From Candidatus Gastranaerophilales bacterium (lineage in GTDB: Bacteria; Cyanobacteriota; Vampirovibrionia; Gastranaerophilales; Gastranaerophilaceae), in assembly GCA_944325595.1 (NCBI GenBank), contig CALVAQ010000001.1:25380-89379 (forward strand): a DNA stretch of 64,000 nt. The letters run 5' to 3'. The translations under genes and the position numbers were made by a program. The notes below the pieces were generated by a model. That model searched no databases and was not told where the DNA came from. It worked only from the letters and a program-made list of their open reading frames with translations. Positions within the stretch are counted from its first letter, which is position 1; every line of letters begins with the position of its first letter. Positions 34,183 through 42,670 of the stretch are shown here, piece by piece.

Positions 34183-34785
34183 ATGACACAACTCAGAATT
34201 AAAGAACTCCTAGGCAGAGCGAATTTGATACTGGACAAGGGTTTTCATTTTCTTCCGGGCTTTGTAATGGTAAAAAGCTCAGAGATGGAAGCTATTCTTG
34301 ACAGAATTGATGCTTCTATTCCTGAAGATATCAAAGAAGCCGAATCCATTCTCAGAAGAAGAGAAGAAATGCAAATTGAAGCTCAGCAAAGAGCAGAAAG
34401 AATTATCATGGATGCCCGCAATGAAGCGGAAAAAATTCTCTCTGAATCAGAACTTTTGAATCAGGTTCAAAGAGAAGCAGAAAAAATTAAAGAACAGGTG
34501 ATTTCAGAGTGTCAGGAACTCAGAGAAAAAACCATTGAAGAAGCAAAACAAATCAAAATTCAAGCAGAAGACGAAGCACACAGAATTAAACAGGGTGCAG
34601 AAAATTATGCTGAACAAATTCTTAACAATATTGAAGGTGATTTGACACAGCTTCATCAAATAGTCAAAAACGGTCAGTTGTATCTGGAAAAATTGAAAAC
34701 TTCCGGCAATGAATCTTCCGGATACACCCAGCCACAGGATCAATATACGGAAAGCAATTATCCTTCCGCAAATTATCCTGTATAA
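34183..34785 (+). CDS. Coiled-coil protein, DivIVA/Cdv3-like candidate
   Basis: The 200-residue cytoplasmic protein has a short N-terminal globular part (KGFHFLPGFVMVKSSEMEAILDRID in pieces), then about 110 residues of continuous heptads rich in Glu, Lys, Ala and Gln (EAQQRAERIIMDARNEAEKIL and similar), and a flexible Ser/Tyr/Pro tail. This resembles cyanobacterial DivIVA-like Cdv3 proteins and ATP-synthase-b-like coiled coils. From memory, the Synechocystis cdv3 gene is also next to coaD, which would support the call. CGAAAGGTAAAAATC supplies a ribosome binding site. A role in division or cell shape is inference. Confidence 0.6.
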   Translation: MTQLRIKELLGRANLILDKGFHFLPGFVMVKSSEMEAILDRIDASIPEDIKEAESILRRREEMQIEAQQRAERIIMDARNEAEKILSESELLNQVQREAEKIKEQVISECQELREKTIEEAKQIKIQAEDEAHRIKQGAENYAEQILNNIEGDLTQLHQIVKNGQLYLEKLKTSGNESSGYTQPQDQYTESNYPSANYPV

Positions 34786-34809
34786 AGAATGTGTTTATAA
34801 CTGATTTTT

Positions 34810-34836
34810 AAAAGCGCTGCAAAAACAGCGCTTTTT
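34810..34836 (+). terminator. Terminator of the coaD operon
   Basis: AAAAGCGCTG and CAGCGCTTTTT form a strong stem with a short A-rich loop, followed by GTTTTAA, 25 bases past the stop of the coiled-coil gene. A textbook intrinsic terminator. Confidence 0.93.
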
Positions 34837-35047
34837 GTTTTAAATTTCAGATATTTGTTGAACAAGGGGTGCCAAACCAGCAAGGACATAACCATCGGCG
34901 GGGGTGTTGTTTATTAAATAATTTTAAAAAAGATTCAGAACACGGTTTTATCCTTATGACGATGTTTTTTGAGTGCTTCAGAATGACAGTTTGCCGGATT
35001 ACATTCTCTCTCCGGCAGGAGCGAAATCAGACTGGCACGCCGTGTGA

Positions 35048-35092
35048 GGCAAAGCCGAACCCAGTGCCCATGTGCAGGCACCACGCTTTGCC
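35048..35092. repeat. Nested palindrome
   Basis: GGCAAAGC (35048-35055) pairs with GCTTTGCC (35085-35092), and inside it GTGCC (35064-35068) pairs with GGCAC (35077-35081) around an eight-base loop. The outer arms are eight bases and exact. It lies 22 bases before the REP pair. Confidence 0.7.
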
Positions 35093-35114
35093 GAAACATC
35101 CAATTTCAAGAATT

Positions 35115-35173
35115 GTAGGTTGGGGTTTCTACCCCAACATTATAGTTTTAGTTGGGCTGAAAGCCCAACCTAC
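35115..35173. repeat. Inverted REP pair (BIME-like)
   Basis: Unit 1 is GTAG followed by the palindrome GTTGGGGT-TTCT-ACCCCAAC (35119-35138). Unit 2, on the other strand, is GTAG followed by GTTGGGCT-TTC-AGCCCAAC (35151-35169 plus CTAC at 35170-35173). The two units also share outer arms GTAGGTTGGG and CCCAACCTAC. A GTAG head plus an imperfect palindrome is the hallmark of REP sequences mobilised by RAYT (TnpA-REP) enzymes, and two inverted REPs make a BIME. No RAYT gene is in the window. Confidence 0.75.
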
Positions 35174-35314
35174 TTTGCCGATTTCAAGACAGAGAGCAAG
35201 GGTGAGAGCTTACAGAATATTTGTCGTCCCTATGCCCAACCGACAAATTTTGGTGTAAGGTTTGTCATAGATTATTGTCTTACAAACATTAATCGCTTAT
35301 CACTGGATACCAGA

Positions 35315-36055
35315 CTAGTTGTCTCTTAATTTTGCAATTAGCTGCAAAATTTCTATATACAGCCAAACCAGCGTAACCATCAATCCGAATGCGCCGTACC
35401 ATTCAAAGTCCTTCGGCAGCATGGATGCCTGTCCTCTTTCGATAAAGTCAAAATCCAAAATCAGGCTAAATGATGCAATCAGAACCACAATTCCGCTAAA
35501 CACAATACTCATAGGACCTGAGCCCGAAACAAACGGTATTTGAAAATTGAAAAATGAACCGAAAAAGTTTATAAGATAAAGAACGAGTATTGTAATTAAT
35601 GCAGACATAATTGTTGCTCTGAATTTTTCTGTTGCTCTTATGGCTCCGGTTCTGTACAAAACAAGCATTACCGCAAAAGCAAGCATTGTTCCGCATATTG
35701 CTTGTACTGCAATACCCGGAAATTTTGCTTCCAAAAAAAGAGAAATACCTGTCAGAACAGCACCCTCACAAAAGGCATATACAGGTGCAAGGAATTTTGC
35801 AATTTTGGGGGCAAAAGAAGCCACAAGACCGATAACAAAGCCTGCAATGAGAGATATGCCCATAATGAGCATAACCTTGTCCGTATAGCCCATAAGTGCT
35901 TCATAAAACACAGCAGCACCTGCTACTATAGCAATCAATATCAAAGCAAAAGCTTTTGTTATTGTTCCGTTAACTGTCATCGGGGCGGAAGAGAGCATAC
36001 CCTCCGCTATGTTGTTATCCATTTTTGCAAGCATTGGATTTGAACTTTTAAACAT
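35315..36055 (-). CDS. Bax inhibitor-1 / YccA family membrane protein
   Basis: The 246-residue inner-membrane protein starts with the family motif SSNPMLAKM and has about seven hydrophobic helices separated by short loops (ALILIAIVAGAAVFYEALMG, FAVMLVLYRTGAI and others), ending with WYGAFGLMVTLVWLYIEIL. It fits the bacterial BI-1-like group with PF12811-type N-terminus; relatives act as pH-sensitive calcium leak channels or modulators of FtsH. A strong GGAGG precedes the ATG. It forms a single-gene unit whose upstream region carries the palindrome at 36074-36088. Confidence 0.9.
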   Translation of the reverse strand: MFKSSNPMLAKMDNNIAEGMLSSAPMTVNGTITKAFALILIAIVAGAAVFYEALMGYTDKVMLIMGISLIAGFVIGLVASFAPKIAKFLAPVYAFCEGAVLTGISLFLEAKFPGIAVQAICGTMLAFAVMLVLYRTGAIRATEKFRATIMSALITILVLYLINFFGSFFNFQIPFVSGSGPMSIVFSGIVVLIASFSLILDFDFIERGQASMLPKDFEWYGAFGLMVTLVWLYIEILQLIAKLRDN

Positions 36056-36073
36056 ATTTTATCCTCCGGTTTT

Positions 36074-36088
36074 CTAACATATTGTTAG
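36074..36088. promoter_or_regulatory. Operator-like palindrome upstream of the BI-1 gene
   Basis: CTAACA and TGTTAG are exact inverted repeats with a three-base centre, placed 19 bases before the start codon and overlapping the likely -10 region (TATGCT on the minus strand). It may be a repressor site. Confidence 0.4.
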
Positions 36089-36125
36089 CATATTTTTTGA
36101 GATTTTTCAATTGTCATTACAGAAT

Positions 36126-36158
36126 ATATCCGAGAAAAATTCCTGATAATATTCTGCT
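36126..36158 (+). repeat. Dispersed intergenic repeat, left-end copy (C)
   Basis: TCCGAGAAAAATTCCTGATAA followed, after a two-base change, by TTCTGCT matches the left end of the repeats at 61836 and 51817 with only a few substitutions. The match stops after CTGCT, so this is a left-end fragment. Confidence 0.6.
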
Positions 36159-36199
36159 TTCTATTGTTGTAAAACGGCAGTTTTTCATTGCTTGTGACT

Positions 36200-36781
36200 T
36201 TAGATTAAATAGAAATTAACTTTTTTGTTGAAAACCGTTTCAAACATATCACTTTTCTCTTGAGCCATCTTTAGTTTCGGTTTGAAACCTATTGTTTTCA
36301 GATAAAAATCTATACTTTCAGGAGTTTCTTTCGCTTCTATGCGGAGAATAAGGTTTTTTGCGGGTTTATCAAGACCATCGGCAATTCTCAGGATTGCACC
36401 GAGTTTTTTTACCAGTTGTTTTTGATTTTCATCCAGACTTGCAAACCTTTTGTGTTTTGTTTCATCCGGCAGCGAAGAGCGGTGGTATCTGGCTATATGG
36501 GCGATTATTTTTGTTTCTTCTTCATCAAAACCCGCAATACCGTTTTCCAAAATGAGATTCATTGTATGTTTGTGGTGTGATTTTTTTTCAACGGCATATC
36601 CTATATCATGCAGATATGCGGCGGTTTTCAGGTATTCTTTTTCTCTTTGCGAAAAAGAACAAATATTTTTGTTCAATGCATCAAAAAGTTTCTGCGCATA
36701 CTGTTCAACCTGTTGGGCGTGTTCTTTTGCCGAACCGTATCTTTCAAAGAGCTGTTGTATTGTAGGTTTTTCTACTGCCAT
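36200..36781 (-). CDS. HD domain phosphohydrolase-like protein
   Basis: The 193-residue protein has an HD signature: a first His in the helix with EHAQQVEQYAQKLF, LHDIG at about 54-58, HKHT, and IADGLD near 140. Its pattern most resembles the C-terminal HD domain of Ppx/GppA exopolyphosphatases, here standing alone. The ATG overlaps the end of cheA by ten bases, so the protein is probably made together with the signalling kinase. HD proteins often hydrolyse nucleotides or cyclic dinucleotides, but the substrate is not known. Confidence 0.75.
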   Translation of the reverse strand: MAVEKPTIQQLFERYGSAKEHAQQVEQYAQKLFDALNKNICSFSQREKEYLKTAAYLHDIGYAVEKKSHHKHTMNLILENGIAGFDEEETKIIAHIARYHRSSLPDETKHKRFASLDENQKQLVKKLGAILRIADGLDKPAKNLILRIEAKETPESIDFYLKTIGFKPKLKMAQEKSDMFETVFNKKVNFYLI

Positions 36782-39700
36782 TTTCTCTGTGAGTCCAAAA
36801 GTTTTTCTATAGTATCAAGCAGGTCGTCCTGATTGAAGTTTGATTTTCGTATAAATCCGTCTGCACCGGATATGTCTTGTGCTATTGTATCCGTGTCATA
36901 CGAGGTTATAATGACAACGGGTATATGTTTGAATTTTGGATGTGCTTTTAGCTCTTTTACAAACATGCCTCCGTCCATTTCCGGCATTTCCATATCTGAC
37001 AGAATGAGGTCAAAGTCTTCTTTGTACAAAAGTTCAAAGGCTTCTTTGGGGTTTTCGACCATATCAAAATTATATCCCCAGTGTGTCAGGATATTTTTCA
37101 AAAGTTCTCTTGTTGTTATTGAATCGTCAACAATCAGGATTTTGTAATCTTTGTTTTCTTTTGTTTCATATTGTTTTGATACCGGAATAAGCGGTTTTTC
37201 AACAGGAGTATATGTGCTTTTGTACAGTTCCGTGAGATTGAGAATAAGACAGACTTCTCCGTTTGCAAGTGTTGTGATGCCGGAAATATTTTTCAATTTC
37301 ATAATAGGAGGGTCGAGTTTTTTCTGCAGGATATTCTGGTCTCCGAGAATTCTGTCGACAATTATTCCCATCAGAGTATTTTCTATTTCAACAAGTACAA
37401 CTGTTTTTTTTGTGTTTTCTTCTGTTTCGGTGCGGGGGAGTTCCATAAGCTCACTTAAATAGAAGATATTTATGTTTTTATCCTGCATCAAAATTGTTTT
37501 TGCCGAGTTTCTGATATAAATATCTTTTTCGTCAATCCACATTACATTTTTTATTGATGTCATTGATATGGCAAACAACTGACCGGCGGCTTCGACAATA
37601 AAGGCTTTCAGGGTAGACATTGAAACGGGAAGTTCGATGGTTATTTTTGTACCCTGATTCGGAACGGAAAATACCTTTACACTGCCGTTTAGCTGAGAAA
37701 TTTTGGTTTGGACTATATCAAGCCCCACTCCTCTGCCTGAAATTTCCGTAACCACCTGTTCTGTTGAAAAACCCGGCCAGAAAATTATATTCATTATTTG
37801 TTCATCTGTCAGATATTCTGCTTCTTTTTGGGTAATCATATTTTTTTCTAAAGCACGTTTGACTATTTTTTTGAGGTCAATGCCTCTGCCGTCATCGTGA
37901 ATTTCGATTATGATTTTTGTCTGCAAACTTTTTGCTATCAGATATATTCTTCCTTTTGGTGATTTCCCTGCGGCAATACGTTCCTGCGGAGTTTCTATAC
38001 CATGGTCAATTGAGTTTCTGATGATATGCATCAATGGTGCTTTAATCTCTTCTATGACTTTTTTGTCAGCGCTGGTTTCACTGCCTGAAATTAAGAGTTC
38101 AATATCTTTTCCCGTATCACGGGAAATGTCTCTAATCATCCTCGGGAACATATGGAATATTGTTGCAAGCGGCAGAACCCTGATATTTTTAATCATTCCT
38201 TCGAGCTGTGTAACAATGAGAGACTGTTTTGTGTCTTCTTCGTCAACAGATTTTTGTAAACTCAATATTTTGTTATTAAGTTTCAAAATTTTTGATGAGT
38301 TTTCCTGCAATATTGAAAAAATCTGTTTGCTAAAAACAGAAAAAGCGGAATAGTCTATGACACCATCGCTATTCAAGTATTTTCTGTCATAGTATTTGAT
38401 AAAACTCTGTGATTTGTTGTTAAAATTTTTGAGTTCGGTAATATCAGAAAGAATTTTTTCCAGCTCTGCGATATTTTTTTTCTGTTTTATTCTTGCAATG
38501 ATAAGTTCGCCTATCTGGTTTACCATCCTGTCAAGTTTTTTTGAGTCTACCCGCAGAGTTTTGATAGATGTAGTTTCAAATGAATTGAAAAAATCCTGTG
38601 CTTTTTTTACGGGCAAAGAGGATTCGTCAAGTGTTGAGCTCATTTTGTTGAGCGGATTGACTGTTGTATTGATATCAATCATTTGTTTTATGATATCCAG
38701 TCTTTGAAGAACAAGAGAAGCATCATCAGCTTCTTCTTTTGTGTCAGTAATCATTTTTTTAACGGCGGAAAAACTTTGTTTTACAATTTGAACAATCTCT
38801 TTATCCGGAAGAGTGTTTGCCTTTCTTAAAATATCAAGAATTTCTTCTGTCTTGCGGCATATATCGGAAATTTCTTTATTCAAATTCAGATTGACAATTT
38901 CTTCAATTTCTTTTTTCAATTCCGGAATATGAGAAAGATTTTTTTCAAGTTCGCTTATTTGCTTTTTTATTGTTTCAAATTTTTCCGGTAATTCTGTCTT
39001 TTCTTTATTTTTTGTTTTGTTTTCAACAGGTTTTTCCGTAACTTCTTTTTTTTGAACTTTTTTATTTATTGCTTTTTTGTAATCAAAATTTTCTATACCC
39101 AGTTCCGAGTAAATTTTGTTGAGAGAATTTACTATATTTATCAATTTATCTTCAATTTCTTTGAGCTCATCATCAGTCAGCACGTTGGAGTTGTGAACAA
39201 CAAAATCCACTTTTGTTGAAATATTGTCAATTTCGTTTTTTATATCAAAGTAGTTTGTTGTTTCAAATTTTTCTTTGAGCTGTTTTATTGTATCCTCAAA
39301 AGTTTCTATATATGAAGAACAGTCCTCGCCTTTCATATTTGTCAAAAGAAGATATGCTTCCGATATAAGAGCATTTATAGTAAGAACATTTTGTGAAAAC
39401 TCTTTTGCCTTTTTCGACAAAATAGTTTTAGCGGGATTGGGCAAAGAAGATTTTTTTTCTTCTCTAGGTTGTTTTGGAGTTTCCTCTTCTTCCGGTATTT
39501 TGTATTTTTCTATAAGTTCATCAATACTGTTTATTTGTGCCTGAATGTCGTCAGTGTAATATTCTTTTTTTATTTTTACGGATTCCTGTATCAAATCTGA
39601 GAGCAAATCCATTGCTTTGTACAGGGCATCTGAAATTTCTCTGTTGATGACGATTTTGTTTTCTTTGGCAAGACCGAGAACGTCTTCTGTTTTGTGGGCA

Positions 39701-39903
39701 AGTCTCTGGATATTATTAAACCCAATCATTCTTGCAGCCCCTTTTAGCGAGTGGGCATCTCTGAACAAATAAACAAGAAGTTCTTTGTCATCAGGATTGT
39801 TTTCAAGCTGCAAAAGGTTATTGTTCAGTTTTTGGATGATTTCTTCAGTTTCACCCCTGAATATATTTAAAATTTCTTCAAACTCTTCGGGCAAAAAATC
39901 CAT
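36772..39903 (-). CDS. cheA: Hybrid CheA kinase with C-terminal receiver domain
   Basis: The 1043-residue protein has an N-terminal HPt domain with the phosphorylated His 51 (LFRDAHSLKGAARMIG), a long charged and coiled linker (about 120-430, partly Lys/Glu-rich), the dimerisation and HATPase domains (IIRNSIDHGIETPQERIA, then DDGRGIDLKKI, then ISGRGVGLDIV), a CheW-like domain, and a receiver domain with acceptor Asp near 970 (LSDMEMPEMDG). CheA-receiver fusions are common in cyanobacterial phototaxis and pilus systems and in other Che-like pathways. It is co-transcribed with the methyl-accepting protein upstream and the HD protein downstream. A separate CheY is not present here. Confidence 0.95.
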   Translation of the reverse strand: MDFLPEEFEEILNIFRGETEEIIQKLNNNLLQLENNPDDKELLVYLFRDAHSLKGAARMIGFNNIQRLAHKTEDVLGLAKENKIVINREISDALYKAMDLLSDLIQESVKIKKEYYTDDIQAQINSIDELIEKYKIPEEEETPKQPREEKKSSLPNPAKTILSKKAKEFSQNVLTINALISEAYLLLTNMKGEDCSSYIETFEDTIKQLKEKFETTNYFDIKNEIDNISTKVDFVVHNSNVLTDDELKEIEDKLINIVNSLNKIYSELGIENFDYKKAINKKVQKKEVTEKPVENKTKNKEKTELPEKFETIKKQISELEKNLSHIPELKKEIEEIVNLNLNKEISDICRKTEEILDILRKANTLPDKEIVQIVKQSFSAVKKMITDTKEEADDASLVLQRLDIIKQMIDINTTVNPLNKMSSTLDESSLPVKKAQDFFNSFETTSIKTLRVDSKKLDRMVNQIGELIIARIKQKKNIAELEKILSDITELKNFNNKSQSFIKYYDRKYLNSDGVIDYSAFSVFSKQIFSILQENSSKILKLNNKILSLQKSVDEEDTKQSLIVTQLEGMIKNIRVLPLATIFHMFPRMIRDISRDTGKDIELLISGSETSADKKVIEEIKAPLMHIIRNSIDHGIETPQERIAAGKSPKGRIYLIAKSLQTKIIIEIHDDGRGIDLKKIVKRALEKNMITQKEAEYLTDEQIMNIIFWPGFSTEQVVTEISGRGVGLDIVQTKISQLNGSVKVFSVPNQGTKITIELPVSMSTLKAFIVEAAGQLFAISMTSIKNVMWIDEKDIYIRNSAKTILMQDKNINIFYLSELMELPRTETEENTKKTVVLVEIENTLMGIIVDRILGDQNILQKKLDPPIMKLKNISGITTLANGEVCLILNLTELYKSTYTPVEKPLIPVSKQYETKENKDYKILIVDDSITTRELLKNILTHWGYNFDMVENPKEAFELLYKEDFDLILSDMEMPEMDGGMFVKELKAHPKFKHIPVVIITSYDTDTIAQDISGADGFIRKSNFNQDDLLDTIEKLLDSQRKWQ

Positions 39904-39952
39904 TTACTTCTACAATTGCTCCGCTTATCTTTTTGTATATTTTCTGATTCTT

Positions 39953-40963
39953 TTAAAACTTTTTCAAGTCGTTTATGTTTTCAATATTTTTGTTTATATC
40001 ACTGATAATTTCTGACAAATCTTCTGTGTTTTCTTTCAGGATTTTTACTGCTTCGACAGACATTTTTTCTTGATTTTCGCAATTGAAAGAAACATTTTCG
40101 ATGAATTTTGTCATATTATCCAGCGCTTCATTTAAAATATTGAAGTTCTGCTCTATGTTTCCGGCAAGTTTTACACCGGATTCAATTTCTTTACTGCCTT
40201 CTTCCGTAGCCATAACGGTAGAGTTTGTAGTGTGCTGAATATCGTTGATAAGCGAACTGATTTTTGTAGTTGCCTGTTTTGATTCATCAGCGAGTTTTCT
40301 GATTTCTCCTGCAACAACAGCAAAACCTTTTCCGTGTTCACCTGCTCTTGCAGCTTCTACAGCAGCATTTAGAGCCAGCATGTTTGTCTGTTCCGCAATA
40401 TCTTCCACAAGCCCGATTATCGAACCGATTTGCTGGATATATTCACTCAACTCCAGAATAAGTTCAGCAATAATCTGAATACGCTGCTTTAAGACAATCA
40501 TTTTGTCTATATTTGCCTGAACGGGTTTTTGTTCGGAATCTGTATTTTTCAGTGACTGGGATATTTTGTGAATAAGTTCTTTTGAATTTTGTTTTAGTGC
40601 AAAAGAAAGTGATTTGATTTTTTCAATATTTCCTACAGCCTGACTTGAGGAGGCTTCATATTTTTTCAAAGAATTCTTTTGCGAAACAATGGAATCCATA
40701 ATTTTTTCTGCGGATTGCTGAGTTTTTTGGTCTTTTTTGCTGATGTCTCTTCTTAGCTCTCTCATAAGCCACTCTCTGGTACAGATATACTGTCCCAAAT
40801 ATGCAATAAACAACAGTGAGACTCCTGCTATTACCCATACACTCCAAATTTCTTTCAAAGAAATTACAATAATAAGAACCAAGAGCACAACCAGAAAAAG
40901 TACATCCAAAACAAATTTTATGTCCGATTTTTTTCTGTAATTTAATTCTTCACTGCTTCCCAT
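39953..40963 (-). CDS. Short methyl-accepting chemotaxis-like protein
   Basis: The 336-residue protein has two closely spaced N-terminal membrane helices ([18 protein letters not shown] and [18 protein letters not shown]) with only a few residues between them, and then the cytoplasmic signalling region with the highly conserved hairpin [20 protein letters not shown] and [20 protein letters not shown]. There is no periplasmic ligand-binding domain, so it should sense from the membrane or cytoplasm or through a partner. The ATG at 40963 has AAGGA upstream. It lies 50 bases before cheA and is likely its dedicated receptor. Confidence 0.92.
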   Translation of the reverse strand: MGSSEELNYRKKSDIKFVLDVLFLVVLLVLIIVISLKEIWSVWVIAGVSLLFIAYLGQYICTREWLMRELRRDISKKDQKTQQSAEKIMDSIVSQKNSLKKYEASSSQAVGNIEKIKSLSFALKQNSKELIHKISQSLKNTDSEQKPVQANIDKMIVLKQRIQIIAELILELSEYIQQIGSIIGLVEDIAEQTNMLALNAAVEAARAGEHGKGFAVVAGEIRKLADESKQATTKISSLINDIQHTTNSTVMATEEGSKEIESGVKLAGNIEQNFNILNEALDNMTKFIENVSFNCENQEKMSVEAVKILKENTEDLSEIISDINKNIENINDLKKF

Positions 40964-41110
40964 ATTCAATATCCTTACTAATTCTGTTTTGTTTTCGGAA
41001 AAAACTTTTTATTTTGCCCGAAATGCAATATAATCATTCTAGTACAAATTTGCGGCTGCGCCAAGATGTAAAGTTTGTCCGTAGAATACGAAATTATACC
41101 GGAAAATGTA

Positions 41111-42166
41111 ATGGAACTGAAAAAATCACTTCTGACAATTGAAAATACCGAGAATTTGCATTTGTGTTTTGAACTGGATGACAAAACATATGCGCTTAAT
41201 GCAAAAAATGTTCTTGAAATCACGGCATTGCCGTTGATAAACGACCCGCAGAAACTTCCGGAGTATATTGTCGGTATTCTGAATTACAACGACATGTTTA
41301 TCAATATTGCGGATATAAGAAAAATTCTTTCACTTCCGCAAAAAGAATATAATTTGTCAAACAAAATAATAATTATAAAAGGTGAAGAATCGCTTTTTGC
41401 AATCATTGTAGATGAAATTACAGACTTTTTTACCGCAAATCCCGCACAAATCCAGAGAGTTATGGGAGAAGCTTCGAATAGTGTTATCAAAACCTTTTAT
41501 AAAATAGAAGATACCGTTGTAAATATAATAAATATTGAACAGCTTGAAGGAACCATAAAAAAATCTCAGTTTGAAGAAAACACAACAGACTATTCGGAAC
41601 TCTTTCCGAAAGATGAAAATTCTTTGTGCGTGCTGCAAAAAAGGGCTCATGATATTGCAAGATTACCGGAGATGAGCCTTGAAGCGGATATATACGGAAA
41701 AGACCAGTATATTATCCTGAAAATTCAAAATCATACGTATTGTATTTATTCTCTTTTTGTAAAAGAACTTGTTTCACCAAAAAATTATCCTATTACCAAA
41801 ATTCCTTATACACCAAACTTTATAAAAGGGATAATAAACCTAAAAGGAAATTTTTATACCGTTGTTGATTTAGCGGATTTTATCGGTATTGCACCTTCGA
41901 AAACCGACAATGAAAAAGATGATGAAATAAAGCTGCAAGACAAAAAAATTGTTGTAATAGATTCTGTGGAACTAAAGCTGGCTTTTCTTGCTGACGAAAT
42001 TTTGGACATTATAAACATTGCAAAAGAAAATATTGAACAAAAAAATGATATGAATCTGGATGATTTGTATATAAAAGCAGAGGTTTATATTGACGGAAAA
42101 GTTTATAACATTCTCAACGTAGACAAAATAATTAACGACAAAAGACTTTATGTCGATAACAACTAA
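41111..42166 (+). CDS. Protein with two CheW domains
   Basis: The product (about 351 residues) contains two CheW-like domains in tandem: the first (about 12-140) with LCFELDDKTYALNAKNVLEIT and YIVGILNYNDMFINIADIR, the second (about 185-340) with YIILKIQNHTYCIYSLFVKEL and PNFIKGIINLKGNFYTVVDL. CheW domains couple receptors to CheA, so a double adaptor could bridge two partners. It is divergent from the receptor and cheA genes. The ATG at 41111 is chosen over a TTG at 41075 because the CheW fold then starts at the usual distance. No receiver domain is present, unlike CheV. Confidence 0.85.
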   Translation: MELKKSLLTIENTENLHLCFELDDKTYALNAKNVLEITALPLINDPQKLPEYIVGILNYNDMFINIADIRKILSLPQKEYNLSNKIIIIKGEESLFAIIVDEITDFFTANPAQIQRVMGEASNSVIKTFYKIEDTVVNIINIEQLEGTIKKSQFEENTTDYSELFPKDENSLCVLQKRAHDIARLPEMSLEADIYGKDQYIILKIQNHTYCIYSLFVKELVSPKNYPITKIPYTPNFIKGIINLKGNFYTVVDLADFIGIAPSKTDNEKDDEIKLQDKKIVVIDSVELKLAFLADEILDIINIAKENIEQKNDMNLDDLYIKAEVYIDGKVYNILNVDKIINDKRLYVDNN

Positions 42167-42203
42167 AAAGGCAGGTTTACAGCTTAAAAACAGATTTTAA
42201 TGT

Positions 42204-42209
42204 TAAAAT
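42204..42209 (+). promoter_or_regulatory. -10 element of leaderless smpB
   Basis: TAAAAT followed by six bases (GGATTT) and the smpB ATG at 42216. No ribosome binding site. smpB is 50 bases downstream of the double-CheW gene but clearly has its own promoter. Confidence 0.55.
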
Positions 42210-42215
42210 GGATTT

Positions 42216-42665
42216 ATGGGCAGAAAAATAATTTCAACAAACAAAAAAGCATTTCATGACTATATCATAGTCGAAAAATACGATGCCGGACTTGTTTTGA
42301 CCGGCACGGAAATAAAATCAATAAGAAAAGGTGCAATAAATTTAAAAGACGGTTTTGCAAAAATAGAAGACGGCGAAGCCTGGCTTTACAACGTCCATAT
42401 AAGTCCTTACGAACAGGGTAACAGATTCAATCCCGAGCCGGCAAGAAAAAGAAAACTTCTTTTAAATAAAAATGAAATCCTCAAAATGCTGGGAAAAGTT
42501 AAAAAAGACAAATATACAATTGTTCCTCTGAATATTTTTCTTGAAAACGGCTGGGCAAAATGTGAAATTGCGCTTGCAAAAGGAAAACTTCTGCATGACA
42601 AACGGGAAGATATTGCTAAAAAAGCAATGGAAAGAGATATTGCAAGAAATATAAAAATCAGATAG
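42216..42665 (+). CDS. smpB: SsrA-binding protein SmpB
   Basis: SmpB binds tmRNA and delivers it to stalled ribosomes for trans-translation. The 149-residue protein has NKKAFHDYIIVEKYDAGLVL, the GTEIKSIRKGAINLKDGF segment (in two parts), HISPYEQGNRFNPEPARKRK in pieces, and the C-terminal KLLHDKREDIAKKAMERDI. It begins at the ATG six bases after TAAAAT. It is convergent with kdsC, whose stop is five bases away. No ssrA gene was recognised in the window. Confidence 0.97.
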   Translation: MGRKIISTNKKAFHDYIIVEKYDAGLVLTGTEIKSIRKGAINLKDGFAKIEDGEAWLYNVHISPYEQGNRFNPEPARKRKLLLNKNEILKMLGKVKKDKYTIVPLNIFLENGWAKCEIALAKGKLLHDKREDIAKKAMERDIARNIKIR

Positions 42666-42670
42666 CTCAA

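Larger units (their letters stand above)
34837..35314. other. Palindrome-rich spacer without a gene
   Basis: This 478-base stretch contains no credible gene: the frames present lack ribosome binding sites and run through palindromes. It holds GCCGGA/TCCGGC (34993-35016), a nested palindrome (35048-35092) and a REP pair (35115-35173). It is richer in G and C than the surrounding chromosome, a sign that repeats have accumulated here between a terminator and the end of the Bax-inhibitor gene. Confidence 0.7.

Noticed and set aside
34869..35258. 129-codon frame in the spacer after the coaD operon
   Set aside because: It reads through two palindromic repeats, lacks a start signal and has the composition of translated repeat DNA.
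41075..41098. A sigma-28 promoter upstream of the double-CheW gene
   Set aside because: TAAAGTTT is present but the matching -10 (TACGAAAT or ACGAAATT) agrees with the consensus at only about half the positions.
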